Positions 8,517 through 16,844 of a DNA stretch of 64,000 nt are shown here, in pieces. The stretch lies in the NCBI RefSeq assembly GCF_027531815.1, contig NZ_JAPZSK010000001.1:186001-250000 (forward strand), in the 5' to 3' direction. The DNA is from Gemmatimonas sp. (GTDB lineage Bacteria > Gemmatimonadota > Gemmatimonadetes > Gemmatimonadales > Gemmatimonadaceae). Position numbers and translations under genes: made by a program. The notes beneath the pieces are model-generated. The model did not search any database and was not told where the DNA came from. It was given only the letters and a program-made list of their open reading frames with translations. Numbering within the stretch: position 1 is the stretch's first letter; each line of letters begins with the position of its first letter.

Positions 8517-9005
8517 TCAACCAGTGGCCGGCGACCGCTGGTCGACGGCTTTCCGGACCATCTGCACGACGACCGCGAGGATGAGGGCGAAGAGCGCGAT
8601 GGTGAGGCCGCGTTGCCAGAGCGTCTGGCCGGCCATGGCCCACCAGTCCCCCCAGCCGGCGAGTTGTGAGCCATAGCGCTCGCGTCCGAGGGCGATGAGC
8701 ACGGAGCTCATCCCCATTTCCACGGCGAACTCGATGACGAAGAAGGCCACGGCGCGCAGCGGCCAGCGGCGCACCGGATAGTTGCCGAGGTGCCAGGTGA
8801 GCATGCCGCACAGGAACAGCACGCCCAGCGTGAGGCCGACGATGAAGAACAGCCAGCTCCCGCTGCCGAGGATGACGGCACGCCACCCGCGCAGCACCAG
8901 CCCGGTAATGCCGGCTGGCTCCACGGTGCGGATGGCGAAGGCGCGCAGGGGGTGGAGCTTCTCCTCACCCCAGTGGATCACCTCGCGCGGGAAGAAACGG
9001 GACAT
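8517..9005 (-). CDS. Three-helix integral membrane protein of unknown function
   Basis: A 162-residue protein beginning MSRFFPREV at the ATG at 9005. Three hydrophobic segments are visible (about residues 48-70, 82-105 and 130-152) with a short Arg/Lys-containing tail (VRKAVDQRSP). I recognise no named family. The frame stays open far upstream, but the upstream part is an artefact crossing the inverted-repeat gap and the esterase gene. A TAGCTT box ends 7 nt before the start and no Shine-Dalgarno is seen, so leaderless expression is possible. It is followed 50 bp later by the M24 peptidase gene. Confidence 0.65.
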   Translation of the reverse strand: MSRFFPREVIHWGEEKLHPLRAFAIRTVEPAGITGLVLRGWRAVILGSGSWLFFIVGLTLGVLFLCGMLTWHLGNYPVRRWPLRAVAFFVIEFAVEMGMSSVLIALGRERYGSQLAGWGDWWAMAGQTLWQRGLTIALFALILAVVVQMVRKAVDQRSPATG

Positions 9006-9012
9006 TCCGGTG

Positions 9013-9018
9013 AAGCTA
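9013..9018 (-). promoter_or_regulatory. -10 box before the three-helix membrane protein
   Basis: TAGCTT on the minus strand, 7 nt before ATG 9005, no Shine-Dalgarno. The same hexamer occurs before the methyltransferase-like gene at 62955. Confidence 0.35.
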
Positions 9019-9061
9019 CCTGCGGGGAAAGGGGGCGCTAGGCCTTTCCCTGTGTGTGGGG

Positions 9062-9324
9062 GGGAACGGCGCGGGGGACTACGCGCGATCGACGACGCGT
9101 TGGCGGGGACGCGTTGGCACCGACGCAGACACCGACGCAGACACCGACGCCGGCGCAGCCGCCCCCCGACCCCAACCCCGACCCGCGTAGTTGCCGTGCG
9201 TCCGTGCCGGCGTTGGCGCCCGCGCTGCGCCGCGTTGGTGCCAACGCGTTCCCGCCAACGCGTTCCCGCCACAGCGTCGTCGCCAACGCGTCGTCGATCG
9301 CGCGTGGTCCCCCGCGCCGTTACC
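9062..9324. repeat. Intergenic long inverted repeat (element A)
   Basis: Arms of 44 nt at 9062-9105 and 9281-9324 match 42/44 as inverted copies. A second, inner pair (9105-9120 with 9238-9253) matches 15/16. The arms are made of repeated CGTTGGCG-type words, and the loop contains tandem ACACCGACGCAG copies. This fills the gap between the membrane protein and esterase genes; the right arm includes the esterase stop codon. I see no protein-coding gene in it. Confidence 0.8.
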
Positions 9325-10324
9325 GCACGACGCGCAGCAGAAATGCCAGACTCTCCGGCAGGTGCGCGCGCCAGTAGCTCCAGGTGTGCGCCCCCGGGTA
9401 CTCCGTGTACCGGTGCGGCACCCCCAGACGGGTGAGGGAGGCGGCAAAGTCGCGGTTGTGTGGCGCCCAGACGTCGTCTACGCCGCTGTCGAACTGGAGC
9501 GCCGGATAGCGCGCGTCGCCGCGCTGCACGCGGGCCCCCAGGCGGGCCGCCAGCTGCTGCGGGTCGCGGGCGCGCCACCCCAGCGTGTCGGAGCCAAAGG
9601 CCGGGCGCTGGGAGCGCCACAGCTGACGCGCCGCGGCGGCCAGCTCGGCGACGGTGCTGGCGTAGCGCGCGGGGTCGGCGGGCACGGCCCCGACACGCAG
9701 CCGCGGCGAGAGGACACCCGAGTGGCTGGCCGCGGCGCGGAAGACGTCGGGATACGCGAGGGCGAGCGTCATGGCACCGTAGCCACCCATGCTGAGGCCG
9801 GCGATGCCGCGGCTCTCGGGGGTGCCCCGGGTGCGGTAACGACGATCCACATGCGCCACGACATCGCGCGCGATGTAGTCGTCGTAGTGCGGCCACGGCA
9901 CGCAGTAGGTGGCAGCCGGCTCCTGGCGCACCGTATCGGCGGCACACGCTGCGTCGGGGAGCGACGCCCACGTGGTGTACCAGCCATCGTCCCCGTCGGG
10001 CATGGCGACGATCGCCTCGGGGAAGCCGGCGGCCACCAGTGAATCCATGACCGACGGCAACCGCCCCGCCGTGACCCAGTCCCGTTCGCTGCCGCCCAGT
10101 CCGTGCAGGTACACCAGCAGCGGGTAGCGGGTGGCATCGCTGCGCCCGTACGACGGCGGCAGGTACACCGTGAGTGCCTTGCGGGTGCCGAGGGACTGCG
10201 CCCAGAGCGTATCCGTGATGACGGTACCCGTTGCCGACTGCGCCGGCAGTGCCGCCGCCCCCGCCGCCAGGAGCCCGGCAACGGCGTGGCACACTCCCCG
10301 CAAGCGGCGCCACGGGCTGGTCAC
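9320..10324 (-). CDS. Secreted esterase, alpha/beta-hydrolase fold (esterase D family)
   Basis: A 334-residue hydrolase of the putative-esterase family, whose members act on acyl or feruloyl esters and related substrates. The start is GTG at 10324, 7 bp after the signal peptidase stop. Residues ~1-28 form a signal peptide (Ala/Leu-rich, ending ALPAQS). The catalytic triad can be placed: Ser in GLSMGGYGAM, an Asp in the FDSGVDD region and His in PGAHTWSYWRAHLPE. The oxyanion strand YLHGLGGSERDW is typical. Its substrate is unknown. The stop codon lies inside the right arm of the inverted repeat at 9062-9324. Confidence 0.8.
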   Translation of the reverse strand: MTSPWRRLRGVCHAVAGLLAAGAAALPAQSATGTVITDTLWAQSLGTRKALTVYLPPSYGRSDATRYPLLVYLHGLGGSERDWVTAGRLPSVMDSLVAAGFPEAIVAMPDGDDGWYTTWASLPDAACAADTVRQEPAATYCVPWPHYDDYIARDVVAHVDRRYRTRGTPESRGIAGLSMGGYGAMTLALAYPDVFRAAASHSGVLSPRLRVGAVPADPARYASTVAELAAAARQLWRSQRPAFGSDTLGWRARDPQQLAARLGARVQRGDARYPALQFDSGVDDVWAPHNRDFAASLTRLGVPHRYTEYPGAHTWSYWRAHLPESLAFLLRVVR

Positions 10325-10331
10325 GCGCACA

Positions 10332-11129
10332 TCACCGGATGATGTCGCCAATGCGTCCCCACCGGATATCGGTGAGGAAGGGGAGCGGCCGATCGCTTTC
10401 GTCGGCGCGATACGAGTAGTACACGAAGACCGGGCGCCCGCGCACGTTCTCGCGCGGCACGAATCCCCAGTAGCGGCCGTCCTTGGAGTCGTAGCGATTG
10501 TCGCCGAGCATGAACAGCATCCCCGGTGGCACGACGAGCGGCCCCCAGTCGTCGAGTGTCGGCTGGGCGGGCGGATCGCCGGCGGCGGTGCCCTGCACCT
10601 CGAACGGCTTCTGCCACTGGAACAGCGGGTGGGAGAATCCACCATCGCCCGTGGGGTTCTGCGCCGCGGCAAACCCCTGTCGCTGGGGGACGCCGTTGAG
10701 ATAGAACAGTCCGCCCCGCATCCACACGGTGTCGCCTCCCACGGCGACCAGACGCTTCACGAGCGTCGGGGTGGGGTCGTCCGGCTGGTCCAACTGATTG
10801 GGCGACACGAACACCACGACATCGCCACGCGCGGGGTCGTCGTATCCCGGGAGGTTGATGGAGGTAAGCGGCACGTGCGGGCCGTACGCCAGCTTGTTCA
10901 CGAACAGCCAATCCCCAACGAGCAGCGTCGGAATCATGGAGCCCGAGGGGATGCGATAGGCCTCGAGCAGGAACGTGCGCACCAGGAGAAAGACTCCCAC
11001 CGTGAACAGGACGGCCTTGGCGTTCTCCCACAGGGTGGGGCCGTGGCCGGACCCGCCGGTGGACTTGCCGGCGCGAAGCGCCGAGACGGCGCTGCCACTG
11101 CTGGAGGAGGCGGACTTCTTCGAGGCCAC
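10332..11129 (-). CDS. lepB: Signal peptidase I
   Basis: A 265-residue inner-membrane serine protease that removes signal peptides after Sec/Tat export. After a Ser/Gly-rich cytoplasmic N-terminus there is one membrane helix (~37-55), then the catalytic motif RIPSGSM with Ser64 as nucleophile and LVKRLVAVGGD with Lys125 as general base; the C-terminal signature MLFMLGDNRYDSKDGR is intact. The start is GTG at 11129. A strong hairpin with a T tract separates it from the SWIB gene upstream, so it should have its own promoter; the esterase gene follows after 7 bp. Confidence 0.93.
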   Translation of the reverse strand: MASKKSASSSSGSAVSALRAGKSTGGSGHGPTLWENAKAVLFTVGVFLLVRTFLLEAYRIPSGSMIPTLLVGDWLFVNKLAYGPHVPLTSINLPGYDDPARGDVVVFVSPNQLDQPDDPTPTLVKRLVAVGGDTVWMRGGLFYLNGVPQRQGFAAAQNPTGDGGFSHPLFQWQKPFEVQGTAAGDPPAQPTLDDWGPLVVPPGMLFMLGDNRYDSKDGRYWGFVPRENVRGRPVFVYYSYRADESDRPLPFLTDIRWGRIGDIIR

Positions 11130-11193
11130 GGGTGTGCGGGTAGGTGTTCCACGGAGGCGCCCGGCGGGGCGGAGGGCAAACCACCGGAAATGT

Positions 11194-11226
11194 AAAAGGG
11201 GCGCATCCGGATGGACGCGCCCCCTT
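11194..11226 (-). terminator. Rho-independent terminator after the SWIB gene
   Basis: On the minus strand a GGGGGCGCGTCC arm and a GGATGCGCCCC arm form a strong GC stem with a short loop, followed by TTTT. It begins about 27 bp after the SWIB stop codon and separates that gene from signal peptidase I. Confidence 0.75.
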
Positions 11227-11252
11227 GTCGTACGAAAGCAGCCGATCGTGGG

Positions 11253-11690
11253 TTACGACAGGTGCTTCGACACGAGCTTGGTCATGTCGAACATGCTGAC
11301 CGAGCTCTTGCCGCCGAACACCTTCTTCAGCTTGTCGTCGGCGTTGATCTGGCGCTTGTTCTTCTGATCCTGGAGGCCGTTCTTCTTGATGTAGGCCCAG
11401 AGCTTCTTCACGACTTCCGTGCGCGGCAGGCCCTTCTCACCGACGATCGCCGCGAGTTCGGCGCTCGGCGTGAGGGGCTTCATGAACGCCGGGTTCGGCG
11501 CGCGCTTGGCGGCCTTCTTGGCCGGGGCCTTCTTCGCGGCCGCCTTCTTGGGCGCCGCAGCCTTGGTCGCGGCCTTCTTGGCCGGGGCCTTCTTCGCAGC
11601 CGCCTTCTTGGGCGCGGCCTTCTTCGGGGCAGCCTTCTTGGCGGCCTTCTTGGGAGCAGCCTTCTTCGCGGACTTCTTCGCAGCGGCCAT
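11253..11690 (-). CDS. SWIB/MDM2 domain protein with histone-H1-like Lys/Ala N-terminal arm
   Basis: A 145-residue protein. Residues 1 to ~65 are a very basic, low-complexity arm of AAPKKAA/AAKKAPAKKA repeats, like the histone H1-type tails of bacterial DNA-binding proteins. Residues ~66-145 are a SWIB domain (FMKPLTPSAELAAIVG...LPRTEVVKKLWAYIKKNGLQD...SMFDMTKLVSKHL). SWIB is best known from eukaryotic SWI/SNF complexes and from Chlamydia. The likely role is nucleoid binding or compaction. The start ATG at 11690 has a good AGGAG 5 nt upstream. A rho-independent terminator follows at 11194-11226, so this is probably a monocistronic, well-expressed gene. Confidence 0.88.
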   Translation of the reverse strand: MAAAKKSAKKAAPKKAAKKAAPKKAAPKKAAAKKAPAKKAATKAAAPKKAAAKKAPAKKAAKRAPNPAFMKPLTPSAELAAIVGEKGLPRTEVVKKLWAYIKKNGLQDQKNKRQINADDKLKKVFGGKSSVSMFDMTKLVSKHLS

Positions 11691-11954
11691 GTCGTCTCCT
11701 GAGAGTGGTGACCGTGTAGGTCGCGTCGAGCAACCGGATGATCTCGACAGATCGCGCGAAGGCGGGAAGCGCTTCGCGGACGCGCACAAGCTACAATCAC
11801 ACCTTGGTCGCGCAATAGTGGATTTGACGTGTTCCCTCTGAAAAACGCCGATTTCTTGCCGTTTTTCTCCGTTTTCCCCTCTGACGCGCGGATTTTTTCG
11901 TCGCGGCGCGCCCCGTTTCTCCTCTCAAACGCGCGCTCGCGGCGCACCGCCCGC

Positions 11955-12974
11955 TCAGCGCGGCGCCATGTGAACAGAGAGAAAATGTGTGGTGGCGGCG
12001 AGAATTTCGCGGCGCACCCGCCGGTCGCCGAGGCGCACGTACCCCTCGGGCTCGCCGTCGTGATCGGGGAGCAGCAAGTGATCGGTGTCGCGAAACCGCC
12101 GCACCTCTACCGGTCGTGTGCCCCCGCGGCGCAGCGCGCGTGCGAGCTCGTCGGCATGTGCCGGCGGCACCTGGCGATCGGTGTCACCGTGCAGCAACAG
12201 GACCGGCTGGCGCACCGTGGCCGCCACCTCGCGCGGGTCGAGCGCAAACCAGCGGCGCAGCCACGGGTCCGCCGCCGCCAGCAGTTCCGCCTCGGCATCG
12301 GCGGCCGCGAGCACCGTCGTATGGGCCTCGCCAGGCCACCGGGCGAGGTCGCTGCTCACGAGCTGTTGCCGCTGCCAGCGGGCGATTTCACGCCCGGGAC
12401 GTGACGGGGCGCCCAGCAGTACGAGGGCCGCGATCGCCGGGTCGGCACGCGCCGCGAGCAGCGCCACGACCGCGCCCTCGCTGTGCCCCACCAGCGCGAT
12501 CCGCGCACGGTCGATGGCCGGCTGTGCGCGCAGCCAGCGAACGGCAGCGGCCGCATCGCGGGCAAAGTCATCCGTCGTCGCTCCCGCGAACCGTCCGCCC
12601 GACTCGCCGGTGCCCCGATCGTCGAGACGCAGCACGGCCATCCCTGCCGCGGCCAGCGATTCGCTGAGCTCGCGCCACGGGGCGTAGCCCGACAGCTCCG
12701 CCCGTGCGCCGTCACGATCCTGCGGCCCGGAGCCGCCGATCAGCAGCACCCCAGGGACGCGCGACGGCACGGCCGCCACCGGGGTGGGCAACGCCGGCAA
12801 CGTGAGCGACCCCACGAGGGTGATGCTGTCGTCGATCGCCACCACGGCGCGCTCCTCACGCCACGTGCCGGTCGGGGCGGGGGGCGTGCACGCGGCGATC
12901 CCCAGCAACGCGCACGCGACCACGCGCCGCGTCAGCGCGCCGCGTCGGCGAGCGCGCGCAGGCGCGTGAGGCAC
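11955..12974 (-). CDS. Alpha/beta hydrolase lipoprotein (dienelactone-hydrolase/S9-like)
   Basis: A hydrolase of up to 339 residues. A hydrophobic stretch ends in a lipobox (LLGIAAC), so it is probably a lipoprotein. The fold motifs are an HG-type oxyanion strand (VLLIGGSGPQDRDG), the nucleophile elbow GHSEGA, the acid in LHGDTDRQVP and the His in RDTDHLLL. The reading frame overlaps the end of the endonuclease IV gene by 43 bp; the true start could be a few codons downstream, since no Shine-Dalgarno marks the ATG at 12974. It is likely cotranscribed with that gene. Substrate unknown; peptidase or esterase are both possible. Confidence 0.78.
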   Translation of the reverse strand: MPHAPARARRRGALTRRVVACALLGIAACTPPAPTGTWREERAVVAIDDSITLVGSLTLPALPTPVAAVPSRVPGVLLIGGSGPQDRDGARAELSGYAPWRELSESLAAAGMAVLRLDDRGTGESGGRFAGATTDDFARDAAAAVRWLRAQPAIDRARIALVGHSEGAVVALLAARADPAIAALVLLGAPSRPGREIARWQRQQLVSSDLARWPGEAHTTVLAAADAEAELLAAADPWLRRWFALDPREVAATVRQPVLLLHGDTDRQVPPAHADELARALRRGGTRPVEVRRFRDTDHLLLPDHDGEPEGYVRLGDRRVRREILAATTHFLSVHMAPR

Positions 12975-13831
12975 TGAACGTCCCAGGGATCGGGCGACGC
13001 ATCGTCTTCAGCGACGTCGGGAAGCTGCTGCGGCGTCTCGAGAATGAGCGGGATCCCTTGGGCGCGCCGGTCCTGCAGCAGCCAGCCGAACGGCTCAGCG
13101 CCAATGAGCCCCTCGCCAATGAGCGCGTGCCGATCCTTGTTCGACCCCATCGCCCCTTCACTGTCGTTGAGGTGCAGGAAGGCCGGCGGTTCACCGGTGG
13201 CCGCTTCGAAGGCGTCCAGCACGCCCGTCAGCGCCTCCCGCGACTCGGCAAGGGGAAAGCCCGACGCAAAGAGGTGACAGGTGTCGAGACCGTAGCCAGC
13301 TCGATGCCGCTGATCACGGGGAATGCCCGCCAGCATGAGCGCCACCTCGTCGGGGGTGCGCCCCACGGTCGTGCCGGCGCCTGCCGTGTTCTCGATCAAC
13401 AGGCGCGTCGTGCCCTCGGGGACTGCGGCCAGTGCGCGGCGCATGGCCTCTGCCACCCGTTCGCACGCCTCCTGGCGGTCACCGGTGGTCGCCGCCCCCG
13501 GATGAAAGCACACGCCACCCACGCCCAGCGCGGTCGAGCGCTCGAACTCCTTGGCCAGCCCCGCGGCGGCACGCGCCCACTTCTCGGCGTCCGGCGTGGC
13601 GCAGTTGAGCACGTACGCGGCGTGCACGATGACATGCGTCGGCTGAATGCCGGCGGCGGCGAGCGCGTCGTGGAAGCGGGCGACCCGGTCCGGCTTCACC
13701 CCTACCTTGTCGTTGTAGTACTTGGGGATGGCACTGAAGATCTGCAGCGCGTGCATGCCCGCATTGCCGGCGCGACGGGCTGCCATGGGGATGCCGCCGG
13801 TATCGATGCAGTGGGCGCCCAACAGGAGCAT
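12932..13831 (-). CDS. nfo: Endonuclease IV (AP endonuclease)
   Basis: A 299-residue TIM-barrel enzyme of base-excision repair that cuts 5' of abasic sites. The Zn-binding landmarks are present in order: VHAAY, FHPGA, LLIENTAG, GLDTCHLFASG, FLHLNDS, DRHALIGEG and LILETP. Length matches the family (about 280-300). The N-terminus MLLLGAHCIDTGGI is the usual first strand. It overlaps the downstream hydrolase lipoprotein gene by 43 bp, an unusually long coupling, and is separated by 44 bp from the lipoprotein gene upstream at 13876. Confidence 0.93.
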   Translation of the reverse strand: MLLLGAHCIDTGGIPMAARRAGNAGMHALQIFSAIPKYYNDKVGVKPDRVARFHDALAAAGIQPTHVIVHAAYVLNCATPDAEKWARAAAGLAKEFERSTALGVGGVCFHPGAATTGDRQEACERVAEAMRRALAAVPEGTTRLLIENTAGAGTTVGRTPDEVALMLAGIPRDQRHRAGYGLDTCHLFASGFPLAESREALTGVLDAFEAATGEPPAFLHLNDSEGAMGSNKDRHALIGEGLIGAEPFGWLLQDRRAQGIPLILETPQQLPDVAEDDASPDPWDVQCLTRLRALADAAR

Positions 13832-13875
13832 GGCTCAGGAAGCAGGGAGGGGGCGTTCAGGGAGCAGGACGCAGA

Positions 13876-14904
13876 TCACTTCACGACGGCACGACGGATC
13901 TTGAACACGGGTTCCGCATCGGGCGAGGCGAAGTCGCTCCACCCGACCACCACGGCCTTGCCGCGCACCGCCACGTACGGATCGCGCGCCGTGGTCCCGC
14001 CACTTGCCGTCAGCCGCTCCTCGAAGAGATGGCCGGCCGTGCGGGAAATCGCCACCGCCGTCGTCACCCGGGCGCGGCTGTTGGGGTCCTCGTAGGCCAC
14101 CGCCACCAGTTCGCCGTGCGACGCCACGCGCGCCTGCCCCAGCCGCTCGCCGTAGAGCACGGCCACCGGCGGCTCGAAGGCGGAGCGAGGATCCATCTGG
14201 TGCGCATAGAACACCCCCGGGCCCTCGGGGCCGGTGAGGGCGTAGGCGACATGCACATATCCGTTGAGGCTATCCACCGCAAGACTCGGCGCGGGGCGCG
14301 CGCACCCGTACGCGCCGCGATCGGCGGCCTGCGCATCGCGCGGCCCCTGATCGAGCGTGTCCACCATGATGGGACCGCGCCAGGCGCCGAGGCGCCCTTC
14401 GCTGCGGACCGAATCGCGCCAGGCGGCGGCCAGGTGGACACGGCCGCCCGTCGCGCGCGTCCACCACACTGCCACCCGGCCACGCGCCGGGGCCATCGCC
14501 AGCCGCAGCGAACGGGCACAGCGGGCGGCGTCGAGGGGCACCTCCCCGTCTCCCAGCGAGGTCGTGGGCGCCGGGGCCATTTCCATGGGCGGCAGCGTCG
14601 CCGACGCGGCGAGTCGCTGCCCCGCTTGCGCGAGGGAATCGAGAGGCCCCACGAGCAGGGTGACGGCCCCCGCCTCGCGCAGCTGATCCTCCGTGAGCAG
14701 GAACGCCGCCGTCGTGGAGCTGTCGGCGAGCGTACTGTCGTACGGCGCGAACGGCGGGTAGCGCAGTGGCGACGGTTTCGTGGTCGCCACGGGCGCCGCG
14801 TCCAGCCACCGCGCCGGTGGTTCCTCGCAGGCGGTGAGGGTGAGCCCGAGCATGGCACCCGTAAGGAGCGCGGCGGGGCGGAAAGGTGGCAGCGGACGGG
14901 ACAT
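13876..14904 (-). CDS. Lipoprotein with sialidase/BNR-like repeats, function unknown
   Basis: A 342-residue protein starting at ATG 14904. Residues 1-26 form a lipoprotein signal with lipobox LTLTAC. The mature part shows recurring beta-strand blocks such as VHVAYALTGPEGPGVFYA and RDPYVAVRGKAVVVGWSDF, the pattern of sialidase/BNR-type propellers, but no catalytic site can be assigned. A TACCGT box lies exactly 6 nt before the start codon with no Shine-Dalgarno, suggesting a leaderless message. The gene is divergent from P5C dehydrogenase. Confidence 0.65.
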   Translation of the reverse strand: MSRPLPPFRPAALLTGAMLGLTLTACEEPPARWLDAAPVATTKPSPLRYPPFAPYDSTLADSSTTAAFLLTEDQLREAGAVTLLVGPLDSLAQAGQRLAASATLPPMEMAPAPTTSLGDGEVPLDAARCARSLRLAMAPARGRVAVWWTRATGGRVHLAAAWRDSVRSEGRLGAWRGPIMVDTLDQGPRDAQAADRGAYGCARPAPSLAVDSLNGYVHVAYALTGPEGPGVFYAHQMDPRSAFEPPVAVLYGERLGQARVASHGELVAVAYEDPNSRARVTTAVAISRTAGHLFEERLTASGGTTARDPYVAVRGKAVVVGWSDFASPDAEPVFKIRRAVVK

Positions 14905-14910
14905 GCGCGA

Positions 14911-14916
14911 ACGGTA
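14911..14916 (-). promoter_or_regulatory. -10 box abutting the lipoprotein start codon
   Basis: TACCGT on the minus strand, 6 nt before ATG 14904, with no Shine-Dalgarno. Same geometry as the TetR and GGDEF genes. Confidence 0.4.
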
Positions 14917-15031
14917 GTGCAAGAACGGCGCGACGCCAGCGCGTCTGCTAGCTTTGGCCACATCCGTTCGCCTGCGGCCGGGCACCGTACTGCCGCCGGG
15001 CTCGCTGCTTCCAGTCCATTGGAGACCCACG

Positions 15032-16663
15032 ATGTCCTTTGCTGCCTTCGACGGTACGCGCCGCGTACCGCCTGCGGTCAACGAGCCGGTGCGCGCGTAC
15101 GCGCCGGGATCGGCCGAACGTGCCTCCCTGCAGACGCGCCTCGAGCAGATGGCCGCCGAGGTGGCTGAGATTCCGGTGGTGATCGGCGGCCGCCGCATTC
15201 ACACCGGCCACACCGGCACGGTCCGCATGCCCTGCGATCACCAGCACGTGCTGGCCACGTATCACAAGGCCACGCCCGAGCTCGTGCACGAGGCCATTGC
15301 CGCTGCCGCCGCGGCGCGCGCCGAATGGGCCAGCTGGCGCTGGGAGGAGCGGGCCGCCGTCTTCCTGCGAGCGGCCGAGCTGCTCACGACCACATGGCGC
15401 AACACGCTGCTCGCCGCCACCATGCTGGGGCAGGCCAAGACGGTGCATCAGGCCGAAATCGATGCCACCTGTGAACTGATCGACTTCTGGCGCTTCAACG
15501 TGCAGTTCGCCCAGGAGCTGTACGCGGAGCAGCCGCTCAGCGACCACACGATGTGGAATCAGCTGGACTACCGGCCGCTCGAAGGATTCGTGTACGCCGT
15601 CACGCCGTTCAACTTCACGGCCATTGGCGGCAACCTCCCCGGGGCCCCGGCGCTGATGGGCAACGTGGTGCTGTGGAAGCCGTCGGCCACGGCGCTGCTG
15701 TCGAGCTGGTACACCTACCTGCTTCTCGAGGAGGCCGGCCTGCCCAAGGGGGTGATCAACTTCATTCCCGGCGACGCGGCCATGATCTCCGATATCGCGC
15801 TCACACATCGTGACCTGGCCGGTGTGCACTTCACCGGCTCCACGGGTGTGTTCAACAGCATGTGGGAGACGGTGGGCAAGAACATGGGCAAGTACCGGTC
15901 GTATCCGCGCATCGTGGGCGAAACGGGGGGCAAGGATTTCATCGTGGTGCACCCCAGTGCCGACCCGCAGGCCGTGGCCGTAGGGATGGTGCGCGGCGCC
16001 TTCGAGTACCAGGGGCAGAAGTGCTCGGCGGCGAGCCGGGCGTACGTGCCAGCGTCGCTGTGGCCCACGGTGAAGGCGCGGTGCATCGCGATGATGGCGG
16101 AGATGAAGCAGGGGGACACGCGCGACTTCTCCAACTTCGTGGCGGCGGTGATCGATGAGCGCGCGTTCGACCGGCTCGCCGGGGCGATCGACGACGCAAA
16201 GACCAACGCGACCATTGTGGCCGGTGGGGGCTACGACAAGTCGACGGGGTGGTTCATCCAGCCCACGATCGTGGAAACGCAGGATCCGAACTACCGCTCG
16301 CTGTGCGACGAGCTGTTCGGCCCGCTGCTCACGGTGTACGTGTACGACGATGCGAAGTGGATGGAAACGCTGGCCTTGGTCGATGGGACGTCGCCGTATG
16401 CGCTCACGGGTGCCGTGTTCTCGCGCGACCGGCAGGCGGTGCGCGAAGCCATGACGCACCTGCGCAACGCCGCGGGCAACTTCTACATCAACGACAAGCC
16501 CACCGGGGCCGTCGTGGGGCAGCAGCCCTTCGGCGGGGCGCGCGGCTCAGGCACGAACGACAAGGCCGGCAGCAAGTCGAATCTCATGCGCTGGGTGAGC
16601 ACGCGGACGATCAAGGAGACGTTCTCGTCGCCGCTCGACTGGACGTACCCCTTCCTTGGGTGA
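15032..16663 (+). CDS. pruA: L-glutamate gamma-semialdehyde (1-pyrroline-5-carboxylate) dehydrogenase
   Basis: A 543-residue aldehyde dehydrogenase of the ALDH4 type, which oxidises glutamate semialdehyde from proline breakdown to glutamate with NAD. The start ATG at 15032 follows GGAGA by 6 nt; the open frame upstream is not needed. The catalytic Cys lies in YQGQKCSAASRAYVP, the Glu in VGETGGKDFIVVHPSAD, and the ALDH4 C-terminal signature GQQPFGGARGSGTNDKAG is intact. Length fits the single-domain mitochondrial-type enzyme rather than bifunctional PutA; no proline dehydrogenase is in the window. A strong rho-independent terminator follows directly. Confidence 0.93.
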   Translation: MSFAAFDGTRRVPPAVNEPVRAYAPGSAERASLQTRLEQMAAEVAEIPVVIGGRRIHTGHTGTVRMPCDHQHVLATYHKATPELVHEAIAAAAAARAEWASWRWEERAAVFLRAAELLTTTWRNTLLAATMLGQAKTVHQAEIDATCELIDFWRFNVQFAQELYAEQPLSDHTMWNQLDYRPLEGFVYAVTPFNFTAIGGNLPGAPALMGNVVLWKPSATALLSSWYTYLLLEEAGLPKGVINFIPGDAAMISDIALTHRDLAGVHFTGSTGVFNSMWETVGKNMGKYRSYPRIVGETGGKDFIVVHPSADPQAVAVGMVRGAFEYQGQKCSAASRAYVPASLWPTVKARCIAMMAEMKQGDTRDFSNFVAAVIDERAFDRLAGAIDDAKTNATIVAGGGYDKSTGWFIQPTIVETQDPNYRSLCDELFGPLLTVYVYDDAKWMETLALVDGTSPYALTGAVFSRDRQAVREAMTHLRNAAGNFYINDKPTGAVVGQQPFGGARGSGTNDKAGSKSNLMRWVSTRTIKETFSSPLDWTYPFLG

Positions 16664-16669
16664 AGGACG

Positions 16670-16702
16670 GCGGGCCGGCCGGTGGCCGGCCCGCTTTGTT
16701 TC
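16670..16702 (+). terminator. Rho-independent terminator after pruA
   Basis: A perfect 11-bp stem GCGGGCCGGCC/GGCCGGCCCGC (16670-16680 and 16684-16694) with a 3-nt loop, followed by TTTGTTT. It lies 6 bp after the P5C dehydrogenase stop. Confidence 0.85.
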
Positions 16703-16705
16703 CAA

Positions 16706-16796
16706 GGGAGGAGGCAGGAGGAAGGGGGGAAGGGGGAAGGGGGAAGGGGGAAGCCGTCTTCCTTCTTCCCCCTGATACCTTCCCCCTGCCCCTCCC
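16706..16796. repeat. Purine/pyrimidine inverted repeat with GGGGGAA tandem copies (element B)
   Basis: A purine-rich arm with four GGGGGAA-type copies is followed by a pyrimidine-rich arm that reads as its imperfect inverse (for example GGGAGGAGGCAGG against CCTGCCCCTCCC). It lies between the pruA terminator and the PhzF gene. A long hairpin or triplex-prone tract is possible. Confidence 0.65.
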
Positions 16797-16844
16797 GTGT
16801 CATGAACGGGCGCGCGCGCCGCGCGCGCCATCAACCGCATCGCC

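Noticed and set aside
9062..9324. Insertion sequence
   Set aside because: Inverted arms exist but there is no transposase frame and no visible target-site duplication.
8517..10313. A 598-codon fused frame covering the membrane protein and esterase regions
   Set aside because: Only the last 162 codons have membrane-protein character; the rest is the shadow of the esterase gene and the inverted-repeat gap.
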